NCBI RefSeq assembly: GCF_003569005.1
Contig: NZ_BCUR01000004.1
Span: forward strand, 2,410,516-2,474,515
Length of the DNA stretch: 64,000 nucleotides
DNA from: Vibrio superstes
GTDB taxonomy: Bacteria; Pseudomonadota; Gammaproteobacteria; Enterobacterales; Vibrionaceae
Reading direction: 5' to 3'
The notes beneath the pieces are model-generated. The model did not search any database. It saw nothing but the letters and a program-made list of their open reading frames with translations, and had not been told where the DNA came from. Of the stretch, positions 53,965 to 62,722 are shown one piece after another (position 1 is the stretch's first letter; every line of letters begins with the position of its first letter). The position numbers and the translations under genes are program-made.

Positions 53965-54255
53965 ATGAACCCAAATACTTTCAAGCAGATCCACACCACC
54001 ATGGCGCCCTACCTAAAACGAGGGATCCCATTCCGACGCAAACAGGTCAAACGATTGGTGGCTATATTTGAGGACATTTTTACGCATGAACCATATTTGA
54101 ATGAGCATTTGGATAGAGTTGGGAAACGACAAATCATTGGTTATTGGCGTCGTACAGAGCATGAGGGAGAAAATGTGAGAAAAGAGAAGCACGCAATCTT
54201 ACTCAGATTCTTCACTGCGGCACGTCTAAAAGGCAAAGTCCCAAAACCGAAGTAG
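53965..54255 (+). CDS. Unknown basic 96-residue island protein
   Basis: Starts at ATG 53965 after AGGAGAG. The sequence is basic and helical (RGIPFRRKQVKRLVAIFEDIF, VGKRQIIGYWRRTEHEGENVRKEKHAILLRFFTAARLKG) and resembles a core-binding domain of tyrosine recombinases, without a catalytic domain. It may be a DNA-binding accessory factor for the integrases next to it. The assignment is by pattern only. Confidence 0.55.
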   Translation: MNPNTFKQIHTTMAPYLKRGIPFRRKQVKRLVAIFEDIFTHEPYLNEHLDRVGKRQIIGYWRRTEHEGENVRKEKHAILLRFFTAARLKGKVPKPK

Positions 54256-54706
54256 GACTCTATTTGCTAAATGAACCACCAGCACAAGCGAATGCGTTTT
54301 CCTATTTCTTTAAACTAGCAAACTCATTTAAACGCCTTAATGTATAGTCACTCGAGACTCATTGAGGCGTTTTGCTGGGGTTGATATATGCTCTACAACG
54401 TTTGCATCGGCGTGAAACTGCAACACATCATTGAACATAAATGAGTTGCATCTTTATGTTGATTAGACAGTAACGGATAAATTCTAGTTAGAGAAGTAAC
54501 CCTCTATTCGGGTGTTAGCAGCGCAAAAGCGATGCCACTGCTACCGCATAGCACCTTAGACATTAGACATTTGACTCGACACATTGTGACACAACCTAGA
54601 CAGATATCGCCATATAAAAATTCCTTATATAATAATAACTTATATTTCGTTCTAAGCTATCGATTGTGATATTCTCCCACTTTTACTCATAACCAGGAGT
54701 TATACA
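54256..54706. other. Gap with hairpin
   Basis: 451 bases. AACGCCTTAATG (54331-54342) pairs with CATTGAGGCGTT (54360-54371, one mismatch) with an inner AGTC/GACT. AGGAG at 54696 serves the next gene. No gene is seen otherwise. Confidence 0.45.
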
Positions 54707-55543
54707 TTGAGTGTTGATACACAGTCTGTAGAAAATATCACACCGGAGGTGGTGGTGAATTCACCAAGTTTGGTGTCTTTGCTAATTGTTTTAGCTATTT
54801 TGACGGCACTTTTTACTTTTTTGGCCTTCAAACGTAAATGGGAAGATGTGGAATTAAAAAAAATTGACATATGGTGGTTATCTTTCGCTGCTCTTGCTCT
54901 CATTTCACAGGCATCTGGTCTCCGAGTTCTTAACAGTGAACTTGATTTGAAATTGGCAGAATCGAATAAGAAACATGCTGTTATGTCATATAAACGCACT
55001 GTTAGATCAACTGAAAACTTGTCATGTCATAGTATCGATGAAAAGGATAAACCACTTTGCACACGTATAGCCTCGCTTGCGCCACTTGCAGACCAGTCAA
55101 ACTTCCCTGACGATATCAAATTAACAATACTTTTGAGGGACCTCGACACTAATCCTCCAACGATCAAAAACTCAAATCTAAAAGCCAAAGTAGAAAAGAT
55201 TCGATCAGCATACAAACGACTCGGTGACCGTAATAAAGAGTTGAAAGAGTGGCAAGAAATAAGGAAACTTACCGCCACTGAGTTTATGTACGTAAATCTT
55301 ACACCATGGCTATTCATTGTTGCCCTTTCTTTACGCCTAGCTAAAGCTTTCAAAGAAGTATCTCTTGCAAAGTCCAAGCGTAATAACAAAACAGAGGCAG
55401 ACAATAGTGAAGGGGAAGATAGCTATATACAGAATCCAACTCAAACAACATACAGAGCACAAACTTTTCTTGGCAATCAACTGCCAAAAGGGTCGCTGAA
55501 TATATCTATTACTATCAATGATTTGCCTACCAAATACACCTGA
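54707..55543 (+). CDS. Unknown membrane protein at the right end of island 2
   Basis: 278 residues from a TTG at 54707, placed by AGGAG eight bases upstream. Hydrophobic segments lie at about 20-43 (LVSLLIVLAILTALFTFLAF), 53-70 (WWLSFAALALISQASG) and 195-212 (LTPWLFIVALSLRLAKAF), with a charged, probably coiled, domain between the last two containing a Cys pair. A soluble C-terminal tail follows. No family recognised. It is the cargo gene nearest the island border; membrane proteins in this position are sometimes defence effectors, but nothing here shows that. Confidence 0.6.
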   Translation: MSVDTQSVENITPEVVVNSPSLVSLLIVLAILTALFTFLAFKRKWEDVELKKIDIWWLSFAALALISQASGLRVLNSELDLKLAESNKKHAVMSYKRTVRSTENLSCHSIDEKDKPLCTRIASLAPLADQSNFPDDIKLTILLRDLDTNPPTIKNSNLKAKVEKIRSAYKRLGDRNKELKEWQEIRKLTATEFMYVNLTPWLFIVALSLRLAKAFKEVSLAKSKRNNKTEADNSEGEDSYIQNPTQTTYRAQTFLGNQLPKGSLNISITINDLPTKYT

Positions 55544-55845
55544 GAAAGGTCATATATCACAACTATTGATACATATGATTACAAATATGGGATCACACAG
55601 TTTGGGGCATAAAGTTTGCCAACACTCCATGTTTGCAAATAAAAAGTACGAACTTTTTGCCTAAGGCGCATGAAAAAGGATCTCTAAAGAGCCCCCTTCT
55701 GGATTAGCACCACCAAAGCGCAATGCCACACCACCAGCACTCTTTTTTAAACTGAATGTAGGAGTAGAGGAGACAAGCCACAGCAATTGTGACGCTAATC
55801 ACAATTTAAAAGATCTATTACTTATTTTCATGACGGGAAGAATTT

Positions 55846-55868
55846 TTGTTCCCCAACATTGTTCCCCA
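55846..55868 (+). repeat. Direct TTGTTCCCCA pair, probable integrase arm sites (right)
   Basis: TTGTTCCCCA at 55846-55855 and 55859-55868, 13 bases apart and about 65 bases from the att-like core. Same motif as beside the integrase at the left end of island 2. Confidence 0.7.
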
Positions 55869-55930
55869 GAAAGACAGATAGCGCAATTAAACCCTTTAAA
55901 ATTAAGCACTTAAAAAGACAGCGTGAAGAC

Positions 55931-55955
55931 CGCCAGCCCACCAATCGATTGGAAA
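55931..55955 (+). repeat. att site 3 (right border)
   Basis: CGCCAGC followed by CCACCAATCGATTGGAAA matches 22524-22549 except for one missing T. This marks the end of the integrated DNA and the return of the original chromosome. Confidence 0.85.
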
Positions 55956-55980
55956 GGGACACCTTAGGGTGTCCCTTTTT
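55956..55980 (+). terminator. Original ssrA terminator, displaced
   Basis: GGGACACC-TTAG-GGTGTCCC followed by TTTTT, immediately after att site 3. It is presumably the terminator of ssrA before the islands arrived. Confidence 0.75.
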
Positions 55981-56246
55981 GTATCTAGATACGAGCTAAG
56001 CACTACGGTGAACTCTTCAATGTAACATTTGACTCAGAGGGATATGAGCAAAAGTGAGTTGCTGAGCAGTAGTAAAGGTTTAGCACCCATCAAGATCGAC
56101 ATTCTAGATAACAGCAATACTTTTAGCTATAAACACTCATTTCCCTTTCTCAACCGTTGTTCCGTATTTTTATTACCGTCATCTAAACCAAAATAAGCAT
56201 CGCTACGTAGACAGTCTTGGCTATAACCCAAATCATCGAGGAAAAT

Positions 56247-56468
56247 ATGAAAAGCATAGCGATACTTTCTCTGCTGTTCTCCGGTTCAGTGCTAGCAAAC
56301 TCTGATATTTGTATGGAAATTGGTAAGGCTCAAGCCGTTAACGATCACGATCGCGTGATAGAACTGGCAGCAGGATTAAACTCAACCGACATTGAGCAAT
56401 GCAAAATGGTCGCAGATGATGCCCGTGCTGACACCAATCTTGAGGTCAATTCGTTGATGGACGACTAA
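56247..56468 (+). CDS. Small exported protein of unknown function
   Basis: 73 residues from ATG 56247 with GAGGAAA upstream. The N-terminus MKSIAILSLLFSGSVLAN is a signal peptide, cleaved after VLA. The mature part is about 56 residues, acidic, with two Cys (DICMEIG and EQCKMVA) that may form a disulfide, and is helical in character. No family recognised. A strong terminator follows. Confidence 0.7.
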   Translation: MKSIAILSLLFSGSVLANSDICMEIGKAQAVNDHDRVIELAAGLNSTDIEQCKMVADDARADTNLEVNSLMDD

Positions 56469-56833
56469 CCTTGTTTTAGAGCTACTTCTCAATGGAAAGA
56501 GCACGCAATCGGAGTGCTCTTTCCACTCCCTAAAAAACATTATATTTCATAAAGTTAATAGAAGCATTTCCACGATGTTTCCCGTCAAAAAATCATCATC
56601 GACTCCAAGCGTTACCCCTGCCCCATTACAGGAAACGCACCATCTCAACACAAAAAATGCCTTCACCTAATGACCGCAGCTTCATAGTCGTCATCGTCAA
56701 CTCAATTTTTTGAACTAGATCTAATGATTGTATTTCAAAATGTGATCAAACATCCACATCACGCCTTATGTTCTTTTCTTCATATTCGCCCTATTTATTA
56801 TGTATGACAATAATACATACAAGGAATTACAAA
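56469..56833. other. Gap between the small exported protein and the alginate lyase
   Basis: 365 bases. GGAAAGAGCAC (56494-56504) and GTGCTCTTTCC (56514-56524) form an 11-base terminator stem. The rest should contain the alginate lyase promoter; no operator was recognised. Confidence 0.6.
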
Positions 56834-57877
56834 ATGAAACAAGTTCTGGTTCTTGCTGGTTCACTTTTACTCGCTCTACCTGCGGCTGCCGACGTAGCTA
56901 ACAACGGAGTTTCTTACCCTGTTCCTGCAGATAAATTTGATATGCGTAACTGGAAGATCACCATCCCTTCAGACATCAATGAAGATGGTAAAGTGGATGA
57001 AATTGAAGGTGTGGCTATGATGAGCTACTCCCATTCTGATTTCTTCTTCTTAGATAAAGACGGTAACCTTGTTTTTGAAGTACAAAACAAAGCGATCACA
57101 ACTAAGAACTCAAAGAATGCACGTTCTGAGCTACGCCAAATGCCGCGCGGAGCTAACTTTGATAACATTCTTACCGACGGTAAACTGAATCAATGGGCAC
57201 TTTCTAGCCATCCTGAAGCAGATCAATACAGCGCTGTTGGTGGAACATTAGAGGCAGCTCTAAAGGTTAACCATGTTTCTTTGCATGCTAAATTCCCTGA
57301 GAAATACCCAGCACACTCTGTTGTTGTTGGTCAGATCCACGCCAAGAAGCACAATGCTTTGATTGAAGCCAAAACAGGCTACGGGCATGGCAACGAACCT
57401 ATTAAGATTTTCTACAAAAAATTCCCAGATCAAGAGTACGGTTCAGTATTCTGGAACTACGAACGTAACCTAGCTAAAAAAGATCCAAACCGCCAAGACA
57501 TCGCCTACCCAGTTTGGGGTAACACTTGGGAAAACCCAGCAGAACCAGGAAAAGCGGGCATCGCTTTGGGTGAAGAGTTTAGCTACCGCATAGAAGTTAA
57601 GGGCACCATGATGCACCTAACCTTCGAAACGGCGAGACATGACAAAGTGACTTATGACATTGACCTAAGCAAAGGTATCGACGACAAAGATCACCCAACG
57701 GGTTACGCAGAAGATGATTTCTACTTCAAAGCTGGCGCATACGGACAATGTAGTGTTCAAGAGTCGCACCCTGTATGGGGCCCTGGCTGTGAAGGTACAG
57801 GTGACTTCGCTACTGATAAGAAGAATGGCGATTACAACAGCGTTACCTTCTCTATGCTAAAGCTTAACGGTAAATAA
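56834..57877 (+). CDS. Secreted alginate lyase, polysaccharide lyase family 7
   Basis: Cleaves alginate by beta-elimination outside the cytoplasm. 347 residues: signal peptide MKQVLVLAGSLLLALPAAA, then a PL7 beta-jelly-roll with conserved motifs Arg97-Ser-Glu-Leu-Arg101, Gln167-Ile-His169 and YFKAGAYGQ (297-305). DINEDGKVDEIE (47-58) fits an EF-hand-like calcium loop. Start at 56834 is preferred because upstream frames would bury the signal peptide. QIH suggests activity on polyG or both block types; this is family knowledge only. Confidence 0.94.
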   Translation: MKQVLVLAGSLLLALPAAADVANNGVSYPVPADKFDMRNWKITIPSDINEDGKVDEIEGVAMMSYSHSDFFFLDKDGNLVFEVQNKAITTKNSKNARSELRQMPRGANFDNILTDGKLNQWALSSHPEADQYSAVGGTLEAALKVNHVSLHAKFPEKYPAHSVVVGQIHAKKHNALIEAKTGYGHGNEPIKIFYKKFPDQEYGSVFWNYERNLAKKDPNRQDIAYPVWGNTWENPAEPGKAGIALGEEFSYRIEVKGTMMHLTFETARHDKVTYDIDLSKGIDDKDHPTGYAEDDFYFKAGAYGQCSVQESHPVWGPGCEGTGDFATDKKNGDYNSVTFSMLKLNGK

Positions 57878-57917
57878 ATACCACTTTTAACTCCTAGTCC
57901 AACTAGTCTCCACGTTT

Positions 57918-57952
57918 GGCCTTTCACTTAGTATTTGTGAAAGGCCTTTTTT
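57918..57952 (+). terminator. Alginate lyase terminator
   Basis: GGCCTTTCAC (57918-57927) and GTGAAAGGCC (57937-57946) followed by TTTTTT. Confidence 0.85.
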
Positions 57953-58224
57953 GTTTCTAGTCACCCTCCTAACACTAACAAAACTCTTCAGCGCTCCACA
58001 GTAATCATCAAGGCTACATCTTCCCAGTCCCATATCAGAGATCAACCAAATCAACGAGGCAACCAACATCGAGCCTAGTAACAAGCACAATAAAAATCAC
58101 ACTTTAAAATATTTTTTTAAAACGATATTTCATTTTACTTGATAGATCGATTTGTTTTGTTTAATGTAATTCCATAAACAACACAAGGTTGTACCCAACA
58201 CGTGATTACAATTAGGACTTAAAA
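57953..58224. other. Promoter region of the dehydrogenase gene
   Basis: AT-rich sequence with runs of A/T near 58100-58160. AGGA precedes the next ATG. I see no confident operator. Confidence 0.35.
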
Positions 58225-58986
58225 ATGATTCTCAACTCATTCGATCTAAAAAACAAAGTAGCAATAGTGACTGGCTGTGATACTGGTCTTGGACAAGGTA
58301 TGGCACTTGGTCTTGCAAGCGCTGGTTGTGACATCGTAGGCGTCAACATTGTTGAACCAACAGAAACCATCGAAAAGATGAAAGAAACAGGGCGCAAGTT
58401 CATCGATATTCGTGCAAATCTAATGAAGCTTGACGACATCCCTTCAATCGTTGATCAAGCCGTTACAGAGCTGGGTCGTATCGATATCCTAGTAAACAAC
58501 GCAGGAATTATTCGTCGTAACGATGCGATTGATTTCACAGAGCAAGACTGGGATGACGTAATGGATATCAACGTTAAGTCACTCTTCTTTATGTCTCAAG
58601 CTGTAGCTAAACAATTTATCTCTCAGGGTGAAGGCGGCAAGATCATCAATATCGCCTCTATGCTGTCTTTCCAGGGCGGTATCCGCGTGCCTTCTTACAC
58701 AGCTTCCAAGAGTGGTGTAATGGGCGTGACTCGTCTAATGGCAAACGAGTGGGCAAGTCACAATATCAATGTCAATGCTATTGCACCGGGCTATATGGCG
58801 ACTAATAACACAGCAGCTCTGCGTGCTGACGAATCTCGTAACGCCGAAATCGTAGGTCGAATCCCTGCTGCTCGCTGGGGTACACCAGAGGATCTAGCTG
58901 GCCCATGTGTGTTCCTTGCTTCTAGTGCATCTGATTACATCAATGGTTACACCATTGCCGTGGATGGCGGTTGGTTGTCTCGCTAA
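58225..58986 (+). CDS. kduD: 2-deoxy-D-gluconate 3-dehydrogenase-type short-chain dehydrogenase
   Basis: 253 residues, classical short-chain dehydrogenase: TGCDTGLGQG (16-25, NAD binding), NNAG (91-94), Ser145, Tyr158-x-x-x-Lys162 and PGYMATN. The sequence resembles KduD, which converts between 2,5-diketo-3-deoxygluconate and 2-keto-3-deoxygluconate. Related enzymes also reduce the alginate product DEH to KDG, so a role with the neighbouring alginate lyase is plausible. Exact substrate is not decided by sequence. Confidence 0.87.
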   Translation: MILNSFDLKNKVAIVTGCDTGLGQGMALGLASAGCDIVGVNIVEPTETIEKMKETGRKFIDIRANLMKLDDIPSIVDQAVTELGRIDILVNNAGIIRRNDAIDFTEQDWDDVMDINVKSLFFMSQAVAKQFISQGEGGKIINIASMLSFQGGIRVPSYTASKSGVMGVTRLMANEWASHNINVNAIAPGYMATNNTAALRADESRNAEIVGRIPAARWGTPEDLAGPCVFLASSASDYINGYTIAVDGGWLSR

Positions 58987-59015
58987 AAGAAAAAGCGATC
59001 GCTTGTGAATAGAGC

Positions 59016-59125
59016 AGTGTGTTGTACATGGCTTTAAAGGCTATATAAACGGATTAACTACCTACTACAACACACTCATTTATAAGCCATTGAGGATGGA
59101 GCTTTCATTCAAGGTGGCTTTTTGC
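59016..59125 (+). terminator. Hairpins between kduD and uxaC
   Basis: AGTGTGTTGTA (59016-59026) pairs with TACAACACACT (59066-59076), and AAGCCATTGA near 59085 pairs with TCAAGGTGGCTT before a TTTTT run. The second looks like a terminator of kduD, the first like an mRNA structure. Confidence 0.45.
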
Positions 59126-59232
59126 TTCGTCGCTAAGTTCTTAAGCAACCTCAATTACTCAAGGAAGAGCTGAATCGAATTAAGACAAAACGCTGTCATA
59201 GGTACCCATCTTTTAGCGTTAAAGGCCCTTAT

Positions 59233-60648
59233 ATGTACGAAAAATACATTCACGACAATGTGCTTCTCACCTCATCTCTGGCTCAACACCTGTACCACAG
59301 CTATGCGTCACAGATGCCCATCATCGATTACCATAACCACTTAGATGCAAAAGATATTTGGTTTGATACCAAGTATAAAAACCTAGCAGAGGCATGGCTA
59401 CACAGTGATCATTATGTTTGGCGAGCGATGAGAAGTAACGGAATCTCAGAGCATTACATTACCGGTAATGCATCAGATATAGAGAAGTTTCAGAAATGGT
59501 GTGAAGCTATGCCTTTTCTACTCGGAAACCCTTTATATCAATGGTCTCACCTAGAGCTAAAGCGCTTTTTTAATTGCGAACTACTACTGAATCCAAGCAA
59601 TAGTAATGCCATCTGGGCTCACTGTAATAATGAGTTAAAAAACAGCGAAATGGGTACACAAAGTGTATTGAGAAAGCTAAATGTTGACACCTTATGCACT
59701 ACAGACTCCCCGTTATCAGATCTCAAGTATCATCAAAGGCTAAAATGCTCAGATTTTCATACCAAGGTTCTCCCCACCTTCAGAGCTGATCCATTAATTT
59801 CCTTTGCTGATGTGCAAGGTTTTTTAAACACCCTGGAACAGCTTAGCCAACTAACCAGCATCAAGATCTGCTCGCTTCGAGATTACATAGATGCGATAGG
59901 AAGCCGCGTTGATTTCTTCCATGAAGTAGGATGCCGCCTATCCGATATTGGCTTACCTAGGGTGAACTTTTACTCAGCAAGCATTGGGCAATGTGAGGGC
60001 GCATTTCTTAAGTTACTCACCGAGCAGGCATTATCAGACAAAGAGATAGCCCAGCTGACAACCTATGTCCTCAATCAACTCGGAAAGCTATACCACCAAT
60101 ATCAATGGACTCAGCAATTGCATATTGGTGTGCTTGCAAATGTGAATCAAAGACGCAAGCTAGAACTTGGCCCTGGGACAGGGTTCACAGCGATCCAAAA
60201 TGAGCTCGATATTGAGGCATTAGCACAACAGCTTAACGCACTGGATCAAGAACACATGCTACCCAAAACGGTTCTCTATAACCTAAATGCCAATCACAAC
60301 CAATTACTCAGTTGCTTGGCTGGAGCATTTCAGAGCGATGATGCCGCAGGCAAGATTCAGTTTGGTGCCGCCTGGTGGTTTAACGATCATAAAGACGGTA
60401 TGGAAGCACAGTTAACCACCCTCAAAAACCTTGGTGCCCTAGGTCGATTCGTTGGCATGTTGACTGACTCTCGCAATCTATTTTCATTCAGTCGTCATGA
60501 ATATTTTAGACGGGTGCTATGTAATCAACTAGCTCGCTGGGTGGAGGATGGTGAAATTCCCTACGACCTCAGTTTATTAAAGCAGACCATTGAAAACATC
60601 TGCTATCACAACGCAAATAACTATTTTAATTTCAAAGATATAGCCTAG
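59233..60648 (+). CDS. uxaC: Glucuronate isomerase
   Basis: Isomerises D-glucuronate to D-fructuronate (and galacturonate to tagaturonate). 471 residues, amidohydrolase-like fold with IDYHNHLDAKDIW (His34, His36), and further family stretches such as CTTDSP, PTFRAD and HIGVLANVNQRRKLELGPGTGF. Length matches UxaC. It starts with AAGG nearby and is 18 bases upstream of the lyase, so the two form an operon for a glucuronate-containing polymer. The usual uxuA/uxuB partners are not in the window. Confidence 0.92.
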   Translation: MYEKYIHDNVLLTSSLAQHLYHSYASQMPIIDYHNHLDAKDIWFDTKYKNLAEAWLHSDHYVWRAMRSNGISEHYITGNASDIEKFQKWCEAMPFLLGNPLYQWSHLELKRFFNCELLLNPSNSNAIWAHCNNELKNSEMGTQSVLRKLNVDTLCTTDSPLSDLKYHQRLKCSDFHTKVLPTFRADPLISFADVQGFLNTLEQLSQLTSIKICSLRDYIDAIGSRVDFFHEVGCRLSDIGLPRVNFYSASIGQCEGAFLKLLTEQALSDKEIAQLTTYVLNQLGKLYHQYQWTQQLHIGVLANVNQRRKLELGPGTGFTAIQNELDIEALAQQLNALDQEHMLPKTVLYNLNANHNQLLSCLAGAFQSDDAAGKIQFGAAWWFNDHKDGMEAQLTTLKNLGALGRFVGMLTDSRNLFSFSRHEYFRRVLCNQLARWVEDGEIPYDLSLLKQTIENICYHNANNYFNFKDIA

Positions 60649-60666
60649 CTATTAAGGGTATTTGTC

Positions 60667-62667
60667 ATGCTGCAGTTTTCTGATACCGAGATAGAAACAA
60701 TCAAACAACGCGCTAATGTTTCAATTATTGAAACACTTAAAAACAACAATAATGTGGTACTCAATCACAACACCTTGGTGCCAGAAACCGGTATCGCAAC
60801 ATGGAATCTCTACTATTTCTGTCCTGAGCACGGTGTTCGCCTCACTTGGGATCGCTACAAGCCTAAATCTCATTGTTGTCCTGTTGATGGAAAAGAATTC
60901 ACAGGTCAGCCGTATGACGGGGCCTGGTGGCGCTGGCTCAATGGCCTAAATGCGAAAGCCTGTTACGACCTTGGCCTACTATGGCGGTTAACTGGCGATA
61001 ACCTATACCTTGATAAAGTAACGGGGATTCTTTTAGAGTACGCAAAATACTATCCAGATTATGAAGAACATGGAGGTATCCCTTACAACGGCCCAGGCAA
61101 AGCTAACGCACAAACCCTTTGTGAGGCTAACTGCCACCTAGACTTTGCACGCGGATATGACTTCGTCAAAGACCAACTATCTGCAGAGCAGCAGCGCTAT
61201 GTTGAAAATAGGTTACTGCGTGAGGGTGCCGAATTCTTGATGAAGCATCGCACGGCTCAGCTGCATAATCATGAGATGAAAATCAACGCGACGGTTGGCG
61301 TCATTGGCCTTATCTTAGATGAACAAAGCTACATCGACTTTGCTCTCAATACCGAGTATGGCATTCACTACCAATTGAATCATGGCTGTACCAATGAAGG
61401 CATGTGGTTTGAAGGTTCAATTCACTACCATTACTACGCACTACAGGCGCTACTCAATTTCGAGAAAATGGCCTGCAATACGCCTTACTCGGTCAGCAGT
61501 AATACTAACTTCTTAAAGATGCTGAAATTTCCATTGAGCCTAGTCCTGAATAATGGTGAGTTTCCTCGCCTCAATGACAGTATTGATGGACAACAAAAGC
61601 TAACTCACGCTCACTTATTTGAGTTTGCGCAAAGACAAAACCCATGTGAGTTATTTGCAAGAACTCTTGCAAGTATCTATCAAAACATCACCCGCGATAA
61701 TATAGAAGCATTACTGTACGGTGTGGATGAACTGCCAACCGCAGAACCTTTGGTGTGTCAGACGATTCATGCTAAAGAAGCTGGGATTACTCTAGAGTTT
61801 GATGCCAAGAATGACAATGCATTGCTATACAAGCACGCCCCTTATGGCGGTGAGCATGATCATTATGATCGTCTTGGTATCATAGTGACTCGTCAAGGCA
61901 AAGAGATCCTGCCTGATCTTGGTACTACCGGCTACGGCGCTGAGCTTCATTACGGCTATTACAAGAATACAGCTACCCATAACACGCTTGTGGTAAACCA
62001 GAAAAACCAGTCACCCATCAACCCTGTGCTGAATCACTACCTACAAGGTGGTACGGCTACGGTAATCGATGCAGAGGTGGATTGGACACAAGAAGAAGCG
62101 AGCGTTGATAGTCATACTATTGTGCAGTGGGACTCTTCGAGCTATCAAGATGTGAAGTACCGTAGAGTATTGATTTGGCTGGATAACCTTTTGATCGAAC
62201 TACACAAGATAGATAACCCGCATCAGCAGCAGCTGGATCTTACCTATCATGTGCGTGGCACTCATAAGCTCGCTCGGCCAATGTCAGCGATTGAGAATCC
62301 GTTGCAGGGTCCGCTAGCGCGCATGACAGAGACTCGTTTATCGGGGCACGCTCTGTCTCATACACTGACTTATGAAATAGAAGAACAAGCAGATTACAGT
62401 CAGCACATCTGGAGTAATCAGGCCTGCCAAATTCTCACTGGGTATGCACCTGACAACCCCGCAGTTAGTGATTTGGCTTACTCACTTGTTCGAAGCACTG
62501 CAGCGCAATTGAACGCGGTGGTTTTACACGATTTGTCTGATGAGCAGACCGTGTCTATTGAGATGGTCGAATGGAAAGATGAGCATATTAGCTGCATTTT
62601 AGTAAAAGACGGACAGCAGAGAACAGTGAGCTACGACTTAGCGTCATGTGCTTTTGACCTATCATAG
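60667..62667 (+). CDS. Heparinase II/III-family polysaccharide lyase (PL15/PL17/PL21-like)
   Basis: 666 residues: an alpha/alpha toroid N-terminal domain (about 80-360, QLHNHEMKIN at 198-207, SIHYHYY at 251-257) and a C-terminal beta-sandwich of the heparinase II/III type (HDHYD at 397-401, THNTLVVN with His438). The His/Tyr pairs fit exo-acting oligo-uronide lyases. No signal peptide is visible, so it probably acts in the cytoplasm on imported oligosaccharides. Substrate may be alginate oligomers or a glucuronate polymer; the coupled uxaC favours the latter. Confidence 0.8.
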   Translation: MLQFSDTEIETIKQRANVSIIETLKNNNNVVLNHNTLVPETGIATWNLYYFCPEHGVRLTWDRYKPKSHCCPVDGKEFTGQPYDGAWWRWLNGLNAKACYDLGLLWRLTGDNLYLDKVTGILLEYAKYYPDYEEHGGIPYNGPGKANAQTLCEANCHLDFARGYDFVKDQLSAEQQRYVENRLLREGAEFLMKHRTAQLHNHEMKINATVGVIGLILDEQSYIDFALNTEYGIHYQLNHGCTNEGMWFEGSIHYHYYALQALLNFEKMACNTPYSVSSNTNFLKMLKFPLSLVLNNGEFPRLNDSIDGQQKLTHAHLFEFAQRQNPCELFARTLASIYQNITRDNIEALLYGVDELPTAEPLVCQTIHAKEAGITLEFDAKNDNALLYKHAPYGGEHDHYDRLGIIVTRQGKEILPDLGTTGYGAELHYGYYKNTATHNTLVVNQKNQSPINPVLNHYLQGGTATVIDAEVDWTQEEASVDSHTIVQWDSSSYQDVKYRRVLIWLDNLLIELHKIDNPHQQQLDLTYHVRGTHKLARPMSAIENPLQGPLARMTETRLSGHALSHTLTYEIEEQADYSQHIWSNQACQILTGYAPDNPAVSDLAYSLVRSTAAQLNAVVLHDLSDEQTVSIEMVEWKDEHISCILVKDGQQRTVSYDLASCAFDLS

Positions 62668-62687
62668 TAAAAGTACTCCAGTAGGCC

Positions 62688-62718
62688 AAAAGGCTAGCAG
62701 ATGAACCGCTAGCCTTTT
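62688..62718. terminator. Bidirectional terminator between lyase and ABC transporter
   Basis: AAAAGGCTAGC (62688-62698) and GCTAGCCTTTT (62708-62718) form an 11-base stem between convergent genes. Confidence 0.8.
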
Positions 62719-62722
62719 CAAC

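Larger units (their letters stand above)
55544..56246. other. Right border region of the islands
   Basis: 703 bases without a gene. It contains the two right arm-like repeats (55846-55868), the att-like copy (55931-55955), a terminator and then chromosomal sequence leading to the small exported protein. Confidence 0.6.

Noticed and set aside
54331..54371. Integron attC-like hairpin
   Set aside because: The stem resembles the AACGCC/GGCGTT ends of Vibrio attC sites, but the GTTRRRY core is not met and no integron integrase or further attC copies are present.
22538..55955. CRISPR array
   Set aside because: The repeated elements seen are dyads, att copies and operators; no regular repeat-spacer series and no cas genes.
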